DNA of 31,690 nucleotides, taken from the NCBI GenBank assembly GCA_964628835.1, contig CAZVME010000039.1:1-31690 (forward strand), in the 5' to 3' direction. The stretch is from JAAGZL01 sp964628835 (GTDB lineage: Bacteria > Pseudomonadota > Gammaproteobacteria > Chromatiales > Chromatiaceae). The first letter of the stretch is position 1, and the number at the start of each line of letters is the position of its first letter. Of the stretch, positions 1-7,729 are shown piece after piece. The position numbers were made by a program, and so were the translations under genes. The notes under the pieces are model-generated. The model searched no databases and had not been told where the DNA came from. It worked only from the letters and a program-made list of their open reading frames with translations.

Positions 1-210
1 CTGGGATTTGACCCGGTGCAGATTGATCTACTGATTGAACGTAGCGGATTGACTGCGGAGGAGGTTTCCTCCATGCTGATTTTGCTTGAGCTTGAGGGTC
101 ATGTATCATCTGCGCCCGGCGGGATGTACTGCCGCACCGGGAACAGCGCACCCAAAACCAGCCAGACCGCACCTGGACAGGGCGGAGTGGCACAAACCGA
201 TCTAGGCTGA
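1..210 (+). CDS. dprA: DprA/Smf C-terminal end (partial, start outside window)
   Basis: The frame is open from base 1 and stops with TGA at 208-210, giving about 69 residues. It reads LGFDPVQIDLLIERSGLTAE and later LELEGHV and APGGMYC, the winged-helix module that closes gammaproteobacterial DprA (Smf). In the family, DprA binds incoming single-stranded DNA and loads RecA during transformation; its Rossmann-like core lies upstream of the window. The tail after APGGMYC is a short, low-complexity Gln/Ser/Thr-rich extension. The downstream smg gene starts four bases after the stop, the usual dprA-smg pairing, which supports the call. Only the C-terminus is visible, so whether the whole gene is intact cannot be judged. 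Confidence 0.85.
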   Translation: MGFDPVQIDLLIERSGLTAEEVSSMLILLELEGHVSSAPGGMYCRTGNSAPKTSQTAPGQGGVAQTDLG

Positions 211-214
211 TTAA

Positions 215-691
215 ATGAACGAAAATGTAGTGGACATCCTGATCTATCTCTATGAAAACTATATGGATAGTGAACAGCCCGCCCCTTCCGAGCAAGCAGA
301 CCTGCACGAGGAGCTGATAGCCGCTGGCTTCCCTGAAAAGGAGATATACAAGGCATTCCAGTGGCTGGATGAACTGGCACTGCAGCGAGATTCTGGCACC
401 CTCAGACCACAGACCGGACACTCCATCAGAGTTTATACTGAGCAGGAGATCGCCCGTTTGGACCTGGATTGCCGGGGACTGTTACTGTTTCTGGAACAGA
501 GTGAAATCCTGGATCAGGCCAACCGCGAATTTGTCATTGATCGCGCCATGGCCCTGGATTCACCCATCATCCGAGTGGATGATCTGAAGTGGGTCGTCCT
601 TATGGTGCTCATGAACCAGCCGGGACAAGAGACCGCCTTCGCCCAGATGGAAGACCTAGTCTACAACGACCAGCCGATCTATCTGCATTAG
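215..691 (+). CDS. smg: Smg family protein (DUF494)
   Basis: A 158-residue soluble protein beginning MNENVVDILIYLYENYMDSE, the characteristic start of Smg/DUF494, and of the usual family length. It is acidic, has no signal peptide or membrane segment, and its C-terminal part (VDDLKWVVLMVLMNQPGQE) also matches the family. The biochemical role of Smg is not established; its position between dprA and topA or yrdD is conserved in gammaproteobacteria. The ATG lies 4 bases after the dprA stop with only a weak ribosome binding site, suggesting translational coupling. About 105 bases without a gene separate it from topA. Confidence 0.9.
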   Translation: MNENVVDILIYLYENYMDSEQPAPSEQADLHEELIAAGFPEKEIYKAFQWLDELALQRDSGTLRPQTGHSIRVYTEQEIARLDLDCRGLLLFLEQSEILDQANREFVIDRAMALDSPIIRVDDLKWVVLMVLMNQPGQETAFAQMEDLVYNDQPIYLH

Positions 692-796
692 ACCGACCTA
701 TATCCAGGATAGTCAGCATTTGATACTGCATAGCGCCCAATTAACCGCCTTGATCCGAACCATCAACCACACAAGAGCCTGTAACTCCTAATCCTC

Positions 797-3073
797 ATGA
801 ATCTGGTTATCGTAGAATCACCCGCCAAGTCAAAGACCATAAAAAAATACCTGGGAAAGGGATTTGAAGTCCTGGCCTCATACGGACATGTACGTGATCT
901 GGTACCCAAGTCAGGAGCAGTGAACCCAGACGCCGGGTTTGAGATGAAGTATCAGGCCATAGAGAGAAACGAGCGCCACGTACAGGCCATAACCAAGGCG
1001 TTGAAAAAAGCCGACACCCTCTATCTCGCAACTGACCCGGATCGCGAGGGTGAGGCCATATCCTGGCACCTGCTGGAACTACTCAAGAGCAGACGCCACC
1101 TTAAAGACAAAACCGTATACAGGGTGGTTTTCAACGAGATCACCAAAAAAGCAGTGCAAGACGCCGTAGCAAACCCCAGAGAGCTCTCCATGGACCTGGT
1201 AAATGCCCAGCAGGCCAGGCGCGCCCTGGACTACCTGGTGGGGTTCAACCTGTCACCACTATTGTGGAAAAAGGTACGCCGCGGCCTCTCTGCCGGTCGG
1301 GTACAGAGTCCGGCCCTACGCATGATCGTAGAGCGGGAGCTAGAGATCGAGGCCTTTAACAGCCGTGAATACTGGTCGGTAGAGGCAGATCTGGAGAAGA
1401 AGAAGCAGGGCTTCAGCGCTAAGCTGACCCATTTCCAGGACAAGAAGCTGGAACAGTTCAGCATCACCGATACCGACAGCGCAAAAAGCACCGAACAGAC
1501 ACTGCTGGCAGCCGCCAATGGCAAACTGCTGGTGGAGAAGGTCCAGAGAAAACAGCGCAAGCGCAACCCGGCCGCTCCCTTCACCACCTCTACCCTGCAA
1601 CAGGAAGCAGCGCGTAAACTGGGGTTCACCACCCAACGCACCATGCGCACCGCCCAGCAGCTGTATGAAGGTATTGATACCGGCGGCGACGCCACCGGAC
1701 TGATCACCTATATGCGTACCGACTCGGTACACCTGTCGGATGAGGCCCTGGCGGAACTGCGAGAATTTATTGTTGCGCGTTTTGGTAAAGAAAATCTGCC
1801 AGCCACACCGCAACAATACAAGACCAAGGCCAAAAATGCCCAGGAGGCCCATGAGGCCATCCGCACCACCTCGATCCAGCGGGCCCCGGAAGAGTTAAAA
1901 GACCATCTGACCAAAGATCAGTTCCGGCTCTACGAACTAATCTGGAAGCGCACCCTGGCCTGCCAGATGATCCACGCCACCCTGAACACGGTTACAGCGG
2001 ATCTCAGCTGTGGCACCGGCAACATGTTTCGCGCCAATGGCTCTACCATAGCCAACCCCGGTTTCATGGCCGTATATATGGAAGACGTGGACGACGCCAA
2101 AAAAGGCAAAGATGACGAAAAGATGCTACCGCCGCTGGAGCAGGGAGAAGAGCTGACCCTCAAGGCCATACGCCCTGAGCAGCACTTCACCGAGCCACCA
2201 CCACGCTATAGCGAGGCCAGCCTGGTCAAGGCCCTGGAGGAGCACGGCATCGGCCGTCCTTCCACCTATGCATCCATCATCTCCACCCTGCAGGACCGCG
2301 AATATGTGGAACTGGAGAAGAAGCGCTTCATCCCAACTGACGTAGGTCGGGTGGTGAACAAGTTTCTCACCGACTACTTCACCCGCTATGTGGATTATGG
2401 TTTTACTGCGGAGCTGGAAGATGAGTTGGATGCCGTCTCCCGTGGCGAAAAGGAGTGGATTCCACTACTGGAAAATTTCTGGACCCCATTCAAAGAGCGC
2501 ATCGACCACACCCAGGAAAACGTAAAGCGCAGCGACGTCACCCACGAGGCCATGGATGAGGAGTGCCCGCAGTGCAGCAAGCCGCTATCCATCCGCCTGG
2601 GACGCCATGGACGTTTCATCGGCTGCACCAACTATCCCGAGTGCGACTACACCCGCGACCTGAATGGTGACGGCAAAGAACAAGAGGCGCCGGAGATTGT
2701 AGAGGGCAGAAAATGCCCGGACTGCGACTCCGACCTGGTGATCAAACGCGGCAAGTACGGAAAGTTTATCGGCTGCTCCAGCTATCCAGATTGTCGGCAT
2801 ATCGAACCCTTGGAGAAGCCTAAAGATACCGGGGTAACCTGCCCCAAATGCAACAGTGGCAGCATGATGCAGCGCAAATCCAGACGCGGCAAGATCTTCT
2901 TCTCCTGCTCCGGCTACCCGGACTGCGACTACGCCACCTGGAATGAGCCTGTGGCCGAGGCCTGCCCCAGCTGCGGCTGGCCGATACTCACCATCAAGAC
3001 CACCAAACGCCGGGGTACAGAAAAGGTGTGCCCGCAGCAGGACTGCCCCTTCACCGCCAAGGTTGAAGAGTAG
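797..3073 (+). CDS. topA: DNA topoisomerase I (type IA)
   Basis: A 758-residue type IA topoisomerase that relaxes negative supercoils by breaking one strand through a 5'-phosphotyrosine. The N-terminal TOPRIM domain opens with NLVIVESPAKSKTIKKYLG and contains the acidic DPDREGEAISWHL motif. The catalytic tyrosine is Tyr305 in LITYMRTDS. Four C-terminal Cys4 zinc modules begin near Cys590, Cys640, Cys682 and Cys723, each with CPxC followed by a YP-C-type second half. The protein is about 100 residues shorter than the 865-residue E. coli enzyme. Its place directly after dprA-smg corresponds to the slot held in E. coli by yrdD, which is itself related to the TopA zinc tail. No disruption is seen. 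Confidence 0.97.
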   Translation: MNLVIVESPAKSKTIKKYLGKGFEVLASYGHVRDLVPKSGAVNPDAGFEMKYQAIERNERHVQAITKALKKADTLYLATDPDREGEAISWHLLELLKSRRHLKDKTVYRVVFNEITKKAVQDAVANPRELSMDLVNAQQARRALDYLVGFNLSPLLWKKVRRGLSAGRVQSPALRMIVERELEIEAFNSREYWSVEADLEKKKQGFSAKLTHFQDKKLEQFSITDTDSAKSTEQTLLAAANGKLLVEKVQRKQRKRNPAAPFTTSTLQQEAARKLGFTTQRTMRTAQQLYEGIDTGGDATGLITYMRTDSVHLSDEALAELREFIVARFGKENLPATPQQYKTKAKNAQEAHEAIRTTSIQRAPEELKDHLTKDQFRLYELIWKRTLACQMIHATLNTVTADLSCGTGNMFRANGSTIANPGFMAVYMEDVDDAKKGKDDEKMLPPLEQGEELTLKAIRPEQHFTEPPPRYSEASLVKALEEHGIGRPSTYASIISTLQDREYVELEKKRFIPTDVGRVVNKFLTDYFTRYVDYGFTAELEDELDAVSRGEKEWIPLLENFWTPFKERIDHTQENVKRSDVTHEAMDEECPQCSKPLSIRLGRHGRFIGCTNYPECDYTRDLNGDGKEQEAPEIVEGRKCPDCDSDLVIKRGKYGKFIGCSSYPDCRHIEPLEKPKDTGVTCPKCNSGSMMQRKSRRGKIFFSCSGYPDCDYATWNEPVAEACPSCGWPILTIKTTKRRGTEKVCPQQDCPFTAKVEE

Positions 3074-3267
3074 CCAGTCAAGCAGGATTAAACTCCTGGA
3101 CAGGCACAAATTTAGCATCTGTCCGTAAGCAAAAGATCTACCGCGAAGTACGCGCAGTTTGTATATTTATTAACATGGCGTTTTCTTTGCAGTTCTAACC
3201 AGTATTTCCGGGCGAACACCAACTAGTGCAGTGTCCAGGCCCCCTTCACCAACACACATGGACCCCA

Positions 3268-3990
3268 ATGGATATCATCTTTGAAGAGCTGGATTGTCGT
3301 GACACGCACCTGGGCCAGATCAGTCTGCGCAAGCGGACCGAACTGCAACTGGGCGGGGTGTTGGTGTATGAGGTAAAACTCGGAGACGAGTTTCTGATGT
3401 CCAGTCTGTTTCACGCCGGAGAAGACGCCCTGGCCGAGATCGGCCTGGCTGACATCGCCGCACCAGAACTGGATCTGGTGGTGGGAGGACTGGGACTGGG
3501 TTATACCGCAGCCACCGCACTCAAGCAGCCGGGGGTGAGATCACTACTGGTGGTGGACACCCTGGCCGAGGTGATCGGCTGGCATGAGGCCGGACTGGTG
3601 CCCCTGGGACAGGAGTTGACCCGGGACCCGCGCTGCCGCTTCGTACACGGTGATTTTTTTGGCCTGGCCAGCACGGATAATGGGTTTGACCCGGATCAGC
3701 CAGGCAGAAGATTTCATGCCATCCTGCTGGATATAGACCACTCTCCCAGCCATCTGCTGGCCTCCACCCATGGCGGATTCTACTCCCGCCAGGGACTGGA
3801 GCGACTGGTGAATAAGCTGCACCCGGGCGGGGTGTTTGCCCTCTGGTCCAATGACCCGCCAGAACCCGATTTCACCCAAAGACTACAGCAGGTGTTTGTG
3901 GAGGTGGAATCACACATAGTTAAATTCCACAACCCGTTTCAGCACTGCGACGCGGCGCAAACCGTATACGTGGCAAAAACCAGGGCCTGA
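3268..3990 (+). CDS. Spermidine synthase-like SAM-fold protein
   Basis: A 240-residue protein with a Rossmann-type nucleotide-binding fold. The glycine-rich loop VVGGLGLGYTAATAL lies at about residues 71-85, and the acidic end of the next strand is in LLVVDTLAEV (Asp97). A later LLDIDHSPSHLL motif resembles the active-site strand of polyamine aminopropyltransferases. It may therefore be a spermidine-synthase paralogue or a methyltransferase; the N-terminal tetramerisation hairpin of true SpeE is short here, so polyamine synthesis is not assured. I chose ATG 3268 (MDIIFEELDC) because the 14 residues upstream (from 3226) are proline/histidine-rich and look non-coding. No good ribosome binding site precedes either start. 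The roughly 195 bases between topA and this gene show no other feature. Confidence 0.75.
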   Translation: MDIIFEELDCRDTHLGQISLRKRTELQLGGVLVYEVKLGDEFLMSSLFHAGEDALAEIGLADIAAPELDLVVGGLGLGYTAATALKQPGVRSLLVVDTLAEVIGWHEAGLVPLGQELTRDPRCRFVHGDFFGLASTDNGFDPDQPGRRFHAILLDIDHSPSHLLASTHGGFYSRQGLERLVNKLHPGGVFALWSNDPPEPDFTQRLQQVFVEVESHIVKFHNPFQHCDAAQTVYVAKTRA

Positions 3991-4074
3991 ACCGGGGCCA
4001 GTCTCGCACTAGCCTAATCCAGAAAAATCCGGTATCTTCCCCAACCTTTCCAAACTTATTCGGGACAAGGTGAT

Positions 4075-4581
4075 ATGAGCCAGCCATTTGTAGCAGTTCT
4101 GATGGGCTCCGATTCGGACCTGCCAGTACTACAGTCAACCTTCGATGTACTCAAGGCCCTGGAGATCCCATTTGAGGCCAAGATTACCTCTGCCCACCGC
4201 ACCCCGGCGGTAACCCACGCCTACGTGACCGATGCTGACTCCCGTGGTTGCTCAGTATTCATCGCCGCCGCCGGTCTGGCAGCCCATCTGGCGGGCGCCG
4301 TATCCGCCGCCACCCTGAAGCCGGTAATTGGCATCCCGCTGGATGCAGGACCACTACAGGGCATGGACTCACTGCTCTCCACTGTACAGATGCCCGGCGG
4401 CATCCCCGTGGCCACGGTGGCCGTGGGCAAGGCCGGTGCCAAGAATGCCGCCTATCTGGCAGCCCAGATCCTCTCTCTATCTGACCACGAACTGGCCCAA
4501 CGCGTCCGTAGTGAGCGCGAAGCCAACGCCCAGGGTGTCATCGCCAAGGATGCAGCTCTTCAGGTGGATCTGGCAAAATAA
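4075..4581 (+). CDS. purE: N5-carboxyaminoimidazole ribonucleotide mutase (class I PurE)
   Basis: A 168-residue protein that moves the carboxyl group of N5-CAIR to give CAIR in purine synthesis. The phosphate-binding GSDSD motif is at residues 11-15, the catalytic histidine is His41 in SAHRTP, and the AGLAAHLAGAVSA loop follows; these are class I (bacterial) features. A good Shine-Dalgarno (AAGGTG) lies just before ATG 4075. PurE normally works with PurK, which supplies N5-CAIR, but the next gene is tsaC and no purK is visible in the window, so it is presumably elsewhere in the genome. The ORF is intact and of normal length. Confidence 0.95.
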   Translation: MSQPFVAVLMGSDSDLPVLQSTFDVLKALEIPFEAKITSAHRTPAVTHAYVTDADSRGCSVFIAAAGLAAHLAGAVSAATLKPVIGIPLDAGPLQGMDSLLSTVQMPGGIPVATVAVGKAGAKNAAYLAAQILSLSDHELAQRVRSEREANAQGVIAKDAALQVDLAK

Positions 4582-4616
4582 CGGTGACCCAAAGCTTAGC
4601 CCATGGACCCTGAAAC

Positions 4617-5186
4617 ATGCTGAGCGCCTGCATCCACCCATGGAAGATACGCCAGGCGGTGCGCAGCTTCCACCAGGGCGGCATCATCGCATACCCTACC
4701 GAGGCCATCTATGGTCTGGGCTGTGACCCGATGAACTGGTGCGCCGTAGAGGGTTTACTGCAACTGAAGCAACGTCCAGTTGACAAGGGGCTGATCCTGA
4801 TCGCCGCCAGTTTTGAACAACTACAGCCCTTCGTGAAACCCCTCTCCGCCGCCCAGATGAAACCGATCATGGAGAGCTGGCCGGGACCCAACACTTGGCT
4901 GCTTCCGGCAGCGGACGACCTGCCATTCTGGCTTAGTGGAAGTCATGACACCCTGGCTGTACGGGTTACAGATCACCCCATCGCGGCGGGACTGTGTATG
5001 GCCTGCAACTCACCTCTGGTCTCCACCAGTGCCAATATCAGCACCCACCATCCGGCACAAAACACCATCCAGGTCCGCACTCAACTGGGAGAGCGCCCAG
5101 ATATAATCATCCATGGCGCAACCGGTGGACAAAAAAGCGCCTCGGTTATCCGGGATGGAGCAACTGGAAGGGTGATTCGGGGCTAG
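4617..5186 (+). CDS. tsaC: Threonylcarbamoyl-AMP synthase TsaC (YrdC/RimN)
   Basis: A 189-residue member of the YrdC/Sua5 family, single-domain TsaC type, which makes threonylcarbamoyl-AMP for the t6A37 modification of ANN-decoding tRNAs. Visible family residues are IIAYPTEAIYGLGCDP (residues 23-38), the KQRPVDKGLIL nucleotide site (51-61) and the STSAN motif (136-140). Length and order of motifs match E. coli YrdC (190 aa). It starts 35 bases after purE with a poor ribosome binding site, so it is probably cotranscribed with purE. In E. coli the same gene sits between yrdD and aroE; here aroE comes later, after slyX, mlaC and hemB. Confidence 0.93.
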   Translation: MLSACIHPWKIRQAVRSFHQGGIIAYPTEAIYGLGCDPMNWCAVEGLLQLKQRPVDKGLILIAASFEQLQPFVKPLSAAQMKPIMESWPGPNTWLLPAADDLPFWLSGSHDTLAVRVTDHPIAAGLCMACNSPLVSTSANISTHHPAQNTIQVRTQLGERPDIIIHGATGGQKSASVIRDGATGRVIRG

Positions 5187-5292
5187 AGGCCCTGCACCTC
5201 CAGACAACAGGCGGAACAAAAAAGAACGCCCACCAGGGGAGGGGCGGGCTTAGGGCGCCACTAAGTGACGCTAACGGAGGATCAACCGGTAA

Positions 5293-5308
5293 GGGCCTGC
5301 GCAGGCCC
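5293..5308. repeat. Perfect 16-bp palindrome in the tsaC-slyX gap
   Basis: GGGCCTGCGCAGGCCC is fully self-complementary, with no loop bases, and is not followed by a T-tract on either strand. It lies in the 299-base gap between tsaC and slyX, about 106 bases after the tsaC stop. It could be a protein-binding dyad, a fortuitous palindrome, or the core of a factor-independent hairpin; nothing visible decides between these. Confidence 0.5.
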
Positions 5309-5367
5309 CAGGATTAATCTATTCAAACGGATTACCAACATACCTGAACAAAACTGTAGTCACGAAT

Positions 5368-5387
5368 TTGACATTTTTCAATATAAT
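5368..5387 (+). promoter_or_regulatory. Possible slyX promoter -10 with adjoining dyad
   Basis: TATAAT at 5382-5387 is a perfect sigma70 -10 hexamer. Directly upstream, TTGACATTTTTCAA (5368-5381) is a partial dyad (TTGA-N6-TCAA) that loosely resembles an FNR/DNR-type site. The TTGACA in it is only 8 bases from the -10, too close to serve as its -35, and the bases at proper -35 distance are a poor match. A transcript from here would carry a leader of roughly 90 bases before slyX. This is a low-confidence call. Confidence 0.3.
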
Positions 5388-5485
5388 GGCGCAAATTTAG
5401 TGGCAAACCCCGGCCATAAACGCTGCACACGGGCGCAGATCCAGCTCCGCGGGCAGCATTAAACAACTATCAATGGAACATCCAA

Positions 5486-5686
5486 ATGCAGAACGAACTG
5501 GTTGAACTGGAGACCAAGCTGGCCTTTCAGGAAGATCTGATTCAGGCGCTGAACCAGACCGTAGCAGAACAGCAACAGGAACTGCTGGAGCTAAAGCGGG
5601 ACGTGGAGGAGCTGCAGGTGCAGCTCAGGGCCATGGCCCCCAGCCTTGCCTCCGGCACGACAGACGAGCCACCACCCCACTACTGA
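5486..5686 (+). CDS. slyX: SlyX family protein
   Basis: A 66-residue, highly charged protein reading MQNELVELETKLAFQEDLIQ, followed by a Gln/Glu/Leu-rich coiled coil and a short tail ending DEPPPHY. That is the full SlyX pattern: the N-terminal LETKLAFQE motif, a coiled coil to about residue 50, and a PPPHY-type end. SlyX is named from an E. coli gene near slyD; its function is not known. It appears to be a monocistronic unit between tsaC and the oppositely oriented mlaC-like gene. The stop codon is only eight bases from the terminator that serves the opposing gene. Confidence 0.9.
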   Translation: MQNELVELETKLAFQEDLIQALNQTVAEQQQELLELKRDVEELQVQLRAMAPSLASGTTDEPPPHY

Positions 5687-5694
5687 TGGCTGGG

Positions 5695-5720
5695 AAAAAA
5701 GCGGCTGTGGATACAGCCGC
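5695..5720 (-). terminator. Rho-independent terminator of the mlaC-like gene
   Basis: Read on the - strand, an 8-bp perfect stem (GCGGCTGT paired with ACAGCCGC, 5701-5720) with a four-base loop is followed immediately by six T residues (A's at 5695-5700 on the + strand). It lies 62 bases beyond the stop of the - strand mlaC-like gene. On the + strand no T-tract follows, so it should not act as a normal intrinsic terminator for slyX. Confidence 0.8.
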
Positions 5721-5782
5721 CATAACACGAGTTCAAAACCGGTAACCTGCAGCACTACCGGGCAAATCTGCTGTTAGCGATG

Positions 5783-6400
5783 CTACTTTTTTCTATTCAT
5801 GGCCCGTAGACGCTTGATCAGGCCTTCCATGCCACTACGCTTAATTATCCCCTGAAAACTGGCGGTGTGGCTTTTGGCCAGGCTCACGCCAGAGATTATA
5901 ATATCGTAGGCGCGCCAGCCGCCCTTCCCACGGTACATCAAATAAACCACATTGACCGAACTGGTTCCGGAAGGCGTCACCCTGGTGCGCACGGCCACAC
6001 TCCTGCCTGAACCCTTGGTAGGCAGGTGCTGCATCTTCCAGCTGTTGTAACTGGAAAAAGCGGTGCCATAGGTGCGGATCAACAACCGCTTGAACTGAGA
6101 GGTAAATCTGCTTCTCTGCCCAGATGAGGCCTTATTCCAGTACTTCTTGCCTAATGCCCGCTTTGAAACCAAATGGAAATTCACATAGGGCACGAGGATC
6201 CGGTTGACCGCACCATACACACGGCTTGGGCTGGGCTTACCCTTCAATGCCCGTTGCATGCGATCAGAAACCTTCTGAATAACCGCCTGTGGCGCAGTTA
6301 ACTTCTTGGCCCAAGACTCCTGAGGCAGGGCCGATACCAGAAAAAACAGTACTGCCAGATGTAGTGGCAGGCGCAATTTGGCAAGTGATGATAGCTCCAT
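5783..6400 (-). CDS. MlaC/Ttg2D-family phospholipid-binding periplasmic protein
   Basis: A 205-residue exported protein. Residues 1-31 form a signal peptide with the hydrophobic core LPLHLAVLFFLVSAL and probable cleavage after ESWA. The mature part has the MlaC layout: an N-terminal helical region with VNRILVPYVNFHLVSKRALG, a QRSRFTSQFKRLLIRTYG helix, then the beta-rich VAVRTRV and VVYLMYR strands and GGWRAYDIIISGVSLAKSH. MlaC carries phospholipids between the outer-membrane MlaA complex and the MlaFEDB transporter. No mlaFEDB genes are nearby, so this is a solitary member and may instead be one of the hopanoid- or toluene-tolerance-type paralogues. A GGAGA ribosome binding site precedes the ATG, and a terminator follows. 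Confidence 0.85.
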   Translation of the reverse strand: MELSSLAKLRLPLHLAVLFFLVSALPQESWAKKLTAPQAVIQKVSDRMQRALKGKPSPSRVYGAVNRILVPYVNFHLVSKRALGKKYWNKASSGQRSRFTSQFKRLLIRTYGTAFSSYNSWKMQHLPTKGSGRSVAVRTRVTPSGTSSVNVVYLMYRGKGGWRAYDIIISGVSLAKSHTASFQGIIKRSGMEGLIKRLRAMNRKK

Positions 6401-6691
6401 AATTTAATCTCCATCTCTATTATTTTGTGGTCATACAGTGCCATAGCGTCTGACCAGCGATTATTCTTAAACCTCAACTAACCTTAGGCAACTCCCCTCC
6501 AGTTACGTTCCCGTCACCAGGAAGAGCTTCCGATTTCAACAGGAGCCGGATGTAAAATCCAGCATCATGGCAAAACAAACCCCAAAAAACGGCATTTTTT
6601 TCCAACAACTTCTTTTTTACGCTTATATCGTACCGCCGCCTAAGGTATCTTATAGCGCTTACCATCCATACAGGTGAACGGAGACCTGCCA

Positions 6692-7705
6692 ATGCAAGAC
6701 AAAACAGCCCTAACCGCACCATTCCCCAACACCCGTATGCGCCGCATGCGCCGGGATGAGTTCTCCCGTCGCCTGATGCGAGAGAACGAGATCACACCCT
6801 CCGATTTCATCTACCCGGTGTTCATACTTGAAGGTCAGGGCGAGCGTGAGGCAGTGGCCTCAATGCCCGGGGTGGAACGCCTGAGCATTGATCTGCTGGT
6901 GCAGGAGGCAAAACAGGTCCACGCCCTTGGAGTACCGGCCATTGCCCTGTTTCCGGTCACACCACCGGAGGCCAAGTCTGAAAACGCCAGCGAGGCGTTC
7001 AACCCGGACGGACTGGCCCAGCGCGCAGTACGCGCACTCAAAGACACAGTGCCTGAGCTGGGAGTCATGACCGATGTGGCCCTGGACCCCTTTACCACCC
7101 ACGGCCAGGACGGGCTGATTGATGCATCCGGGTATGTAATGAATGATGAGACCATGGAGATACTGGTAAAGCAGGCCGCATCCCACGCCGCCGCTGGCGC
7201 CGACATGGTCGCCCCCTCCGACATGATGGATGGCCGCATCGGCGCCATCCGTAACATCCTGGAGACAGAGGGACATATCCACACCCGCATCATGGCCTAC
7301 TCGGCAAAATACGCCTCCAGCTTCTACGGCCCCTTCCGCGACGCCGTGGGTTCCGCGGCCAATCTGGGAAGCGGCAACAAATACACCTATCAGATGGATC
7401 CGGCCAACTCGGACGAGGCCCTGCGCGAGATCGCCCTGGACCTGCAAGAGGGTGCCGACATGGTGATGGTAAAGCCGGGCATGCCCTATCTGGACATAGT
7501 GCGCCGGGTAAAGGACGAGTTCGGCGCCCCCACCTTCGTCTACCAGGTGAGTGGTGAATACGCCATGCTGATGGCGGCCGCCCAAAACGGCTGGCTGGAC
7601 CAGCAGGCAGTGGTGATGGAGTCCCTGCTGTGTATAAAACGGGCCGGAGCTGACGGCATCCTGACCTACTTTGCCAAGCAGGCCGCCCAGTGGCTTAACG
7701 ACTAG
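6692..7705 (+). CDS. hemB: Delta-aminolevulinic acid dehydratase (porphobilinogen synthase)
   Basis: A 337-residue enzyme that condenses two 5-aminolevulinate molecules to porphobilinogen, the step before HemC. Schiff-base lysines are Lys206 in MAYSAKYASSFYGPF and Lys261 in MVMVKPGMPYLD. The metal-loop segment reads DVALDPFTTHGQDG (128-141), with Asp in place of the three-cysteine zinc site, so this is the magnesium-type family as in Pseudomonas. I chose ATG 6692 because GGAGA lies 7 bases upstream; an in-frame GTG at 6674 would add six residues and lacks such a site. It is divergent from the mlaC-like gene across about 290 bases that show no clear promoter. The later heme genes lie far off at 26477-30724. 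Confidence 0.96.
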   Translation: MQDKTALTAPFPNTRMRRMRRDEFSRRLMRENEITPSDFIYPVFILEGQGEREAVASMPGVERLSIDLLVQEAKQVHALGVPAIALFPVTPPEAKSENASEAFNPDGLAQRAVRALKDTVPELGVMTDVALDPFTTHGQDGLIDASGYVMNDETMEILVKQAASHAAAGADMVAPSDMMDGRIGAIRNILETEGHIHTRIMAYSAKYASSFYGPFRDAVGSAANLGSGNKYTYQMDPANSDEALREIALDLQEGADMVMVKPGMPYLDIVRRVKDEFGAPTFVYQVSGEYAMLMAAAQNGWLDQQAVVMESLLCIKRAGADGILTYFAKQAAQWLND

Positions 7706-7729
7706 CGAATACAGCAGAGCCCCGTCTAT

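Noticed and set aside
5368..5387. TTGACA and TATAAT as a standard sigma70 promoter pair
   Set aside because: Both hexamers are perfect, but they are only 8 bases apart instead of about 17, so they cannot serve the same polymerase.
6474..6722. 82-residue - strand frame upstream of hemB
   Set aside because: It runs across the hemB start and has no ribosome binding site, no family match and an irregular composition.
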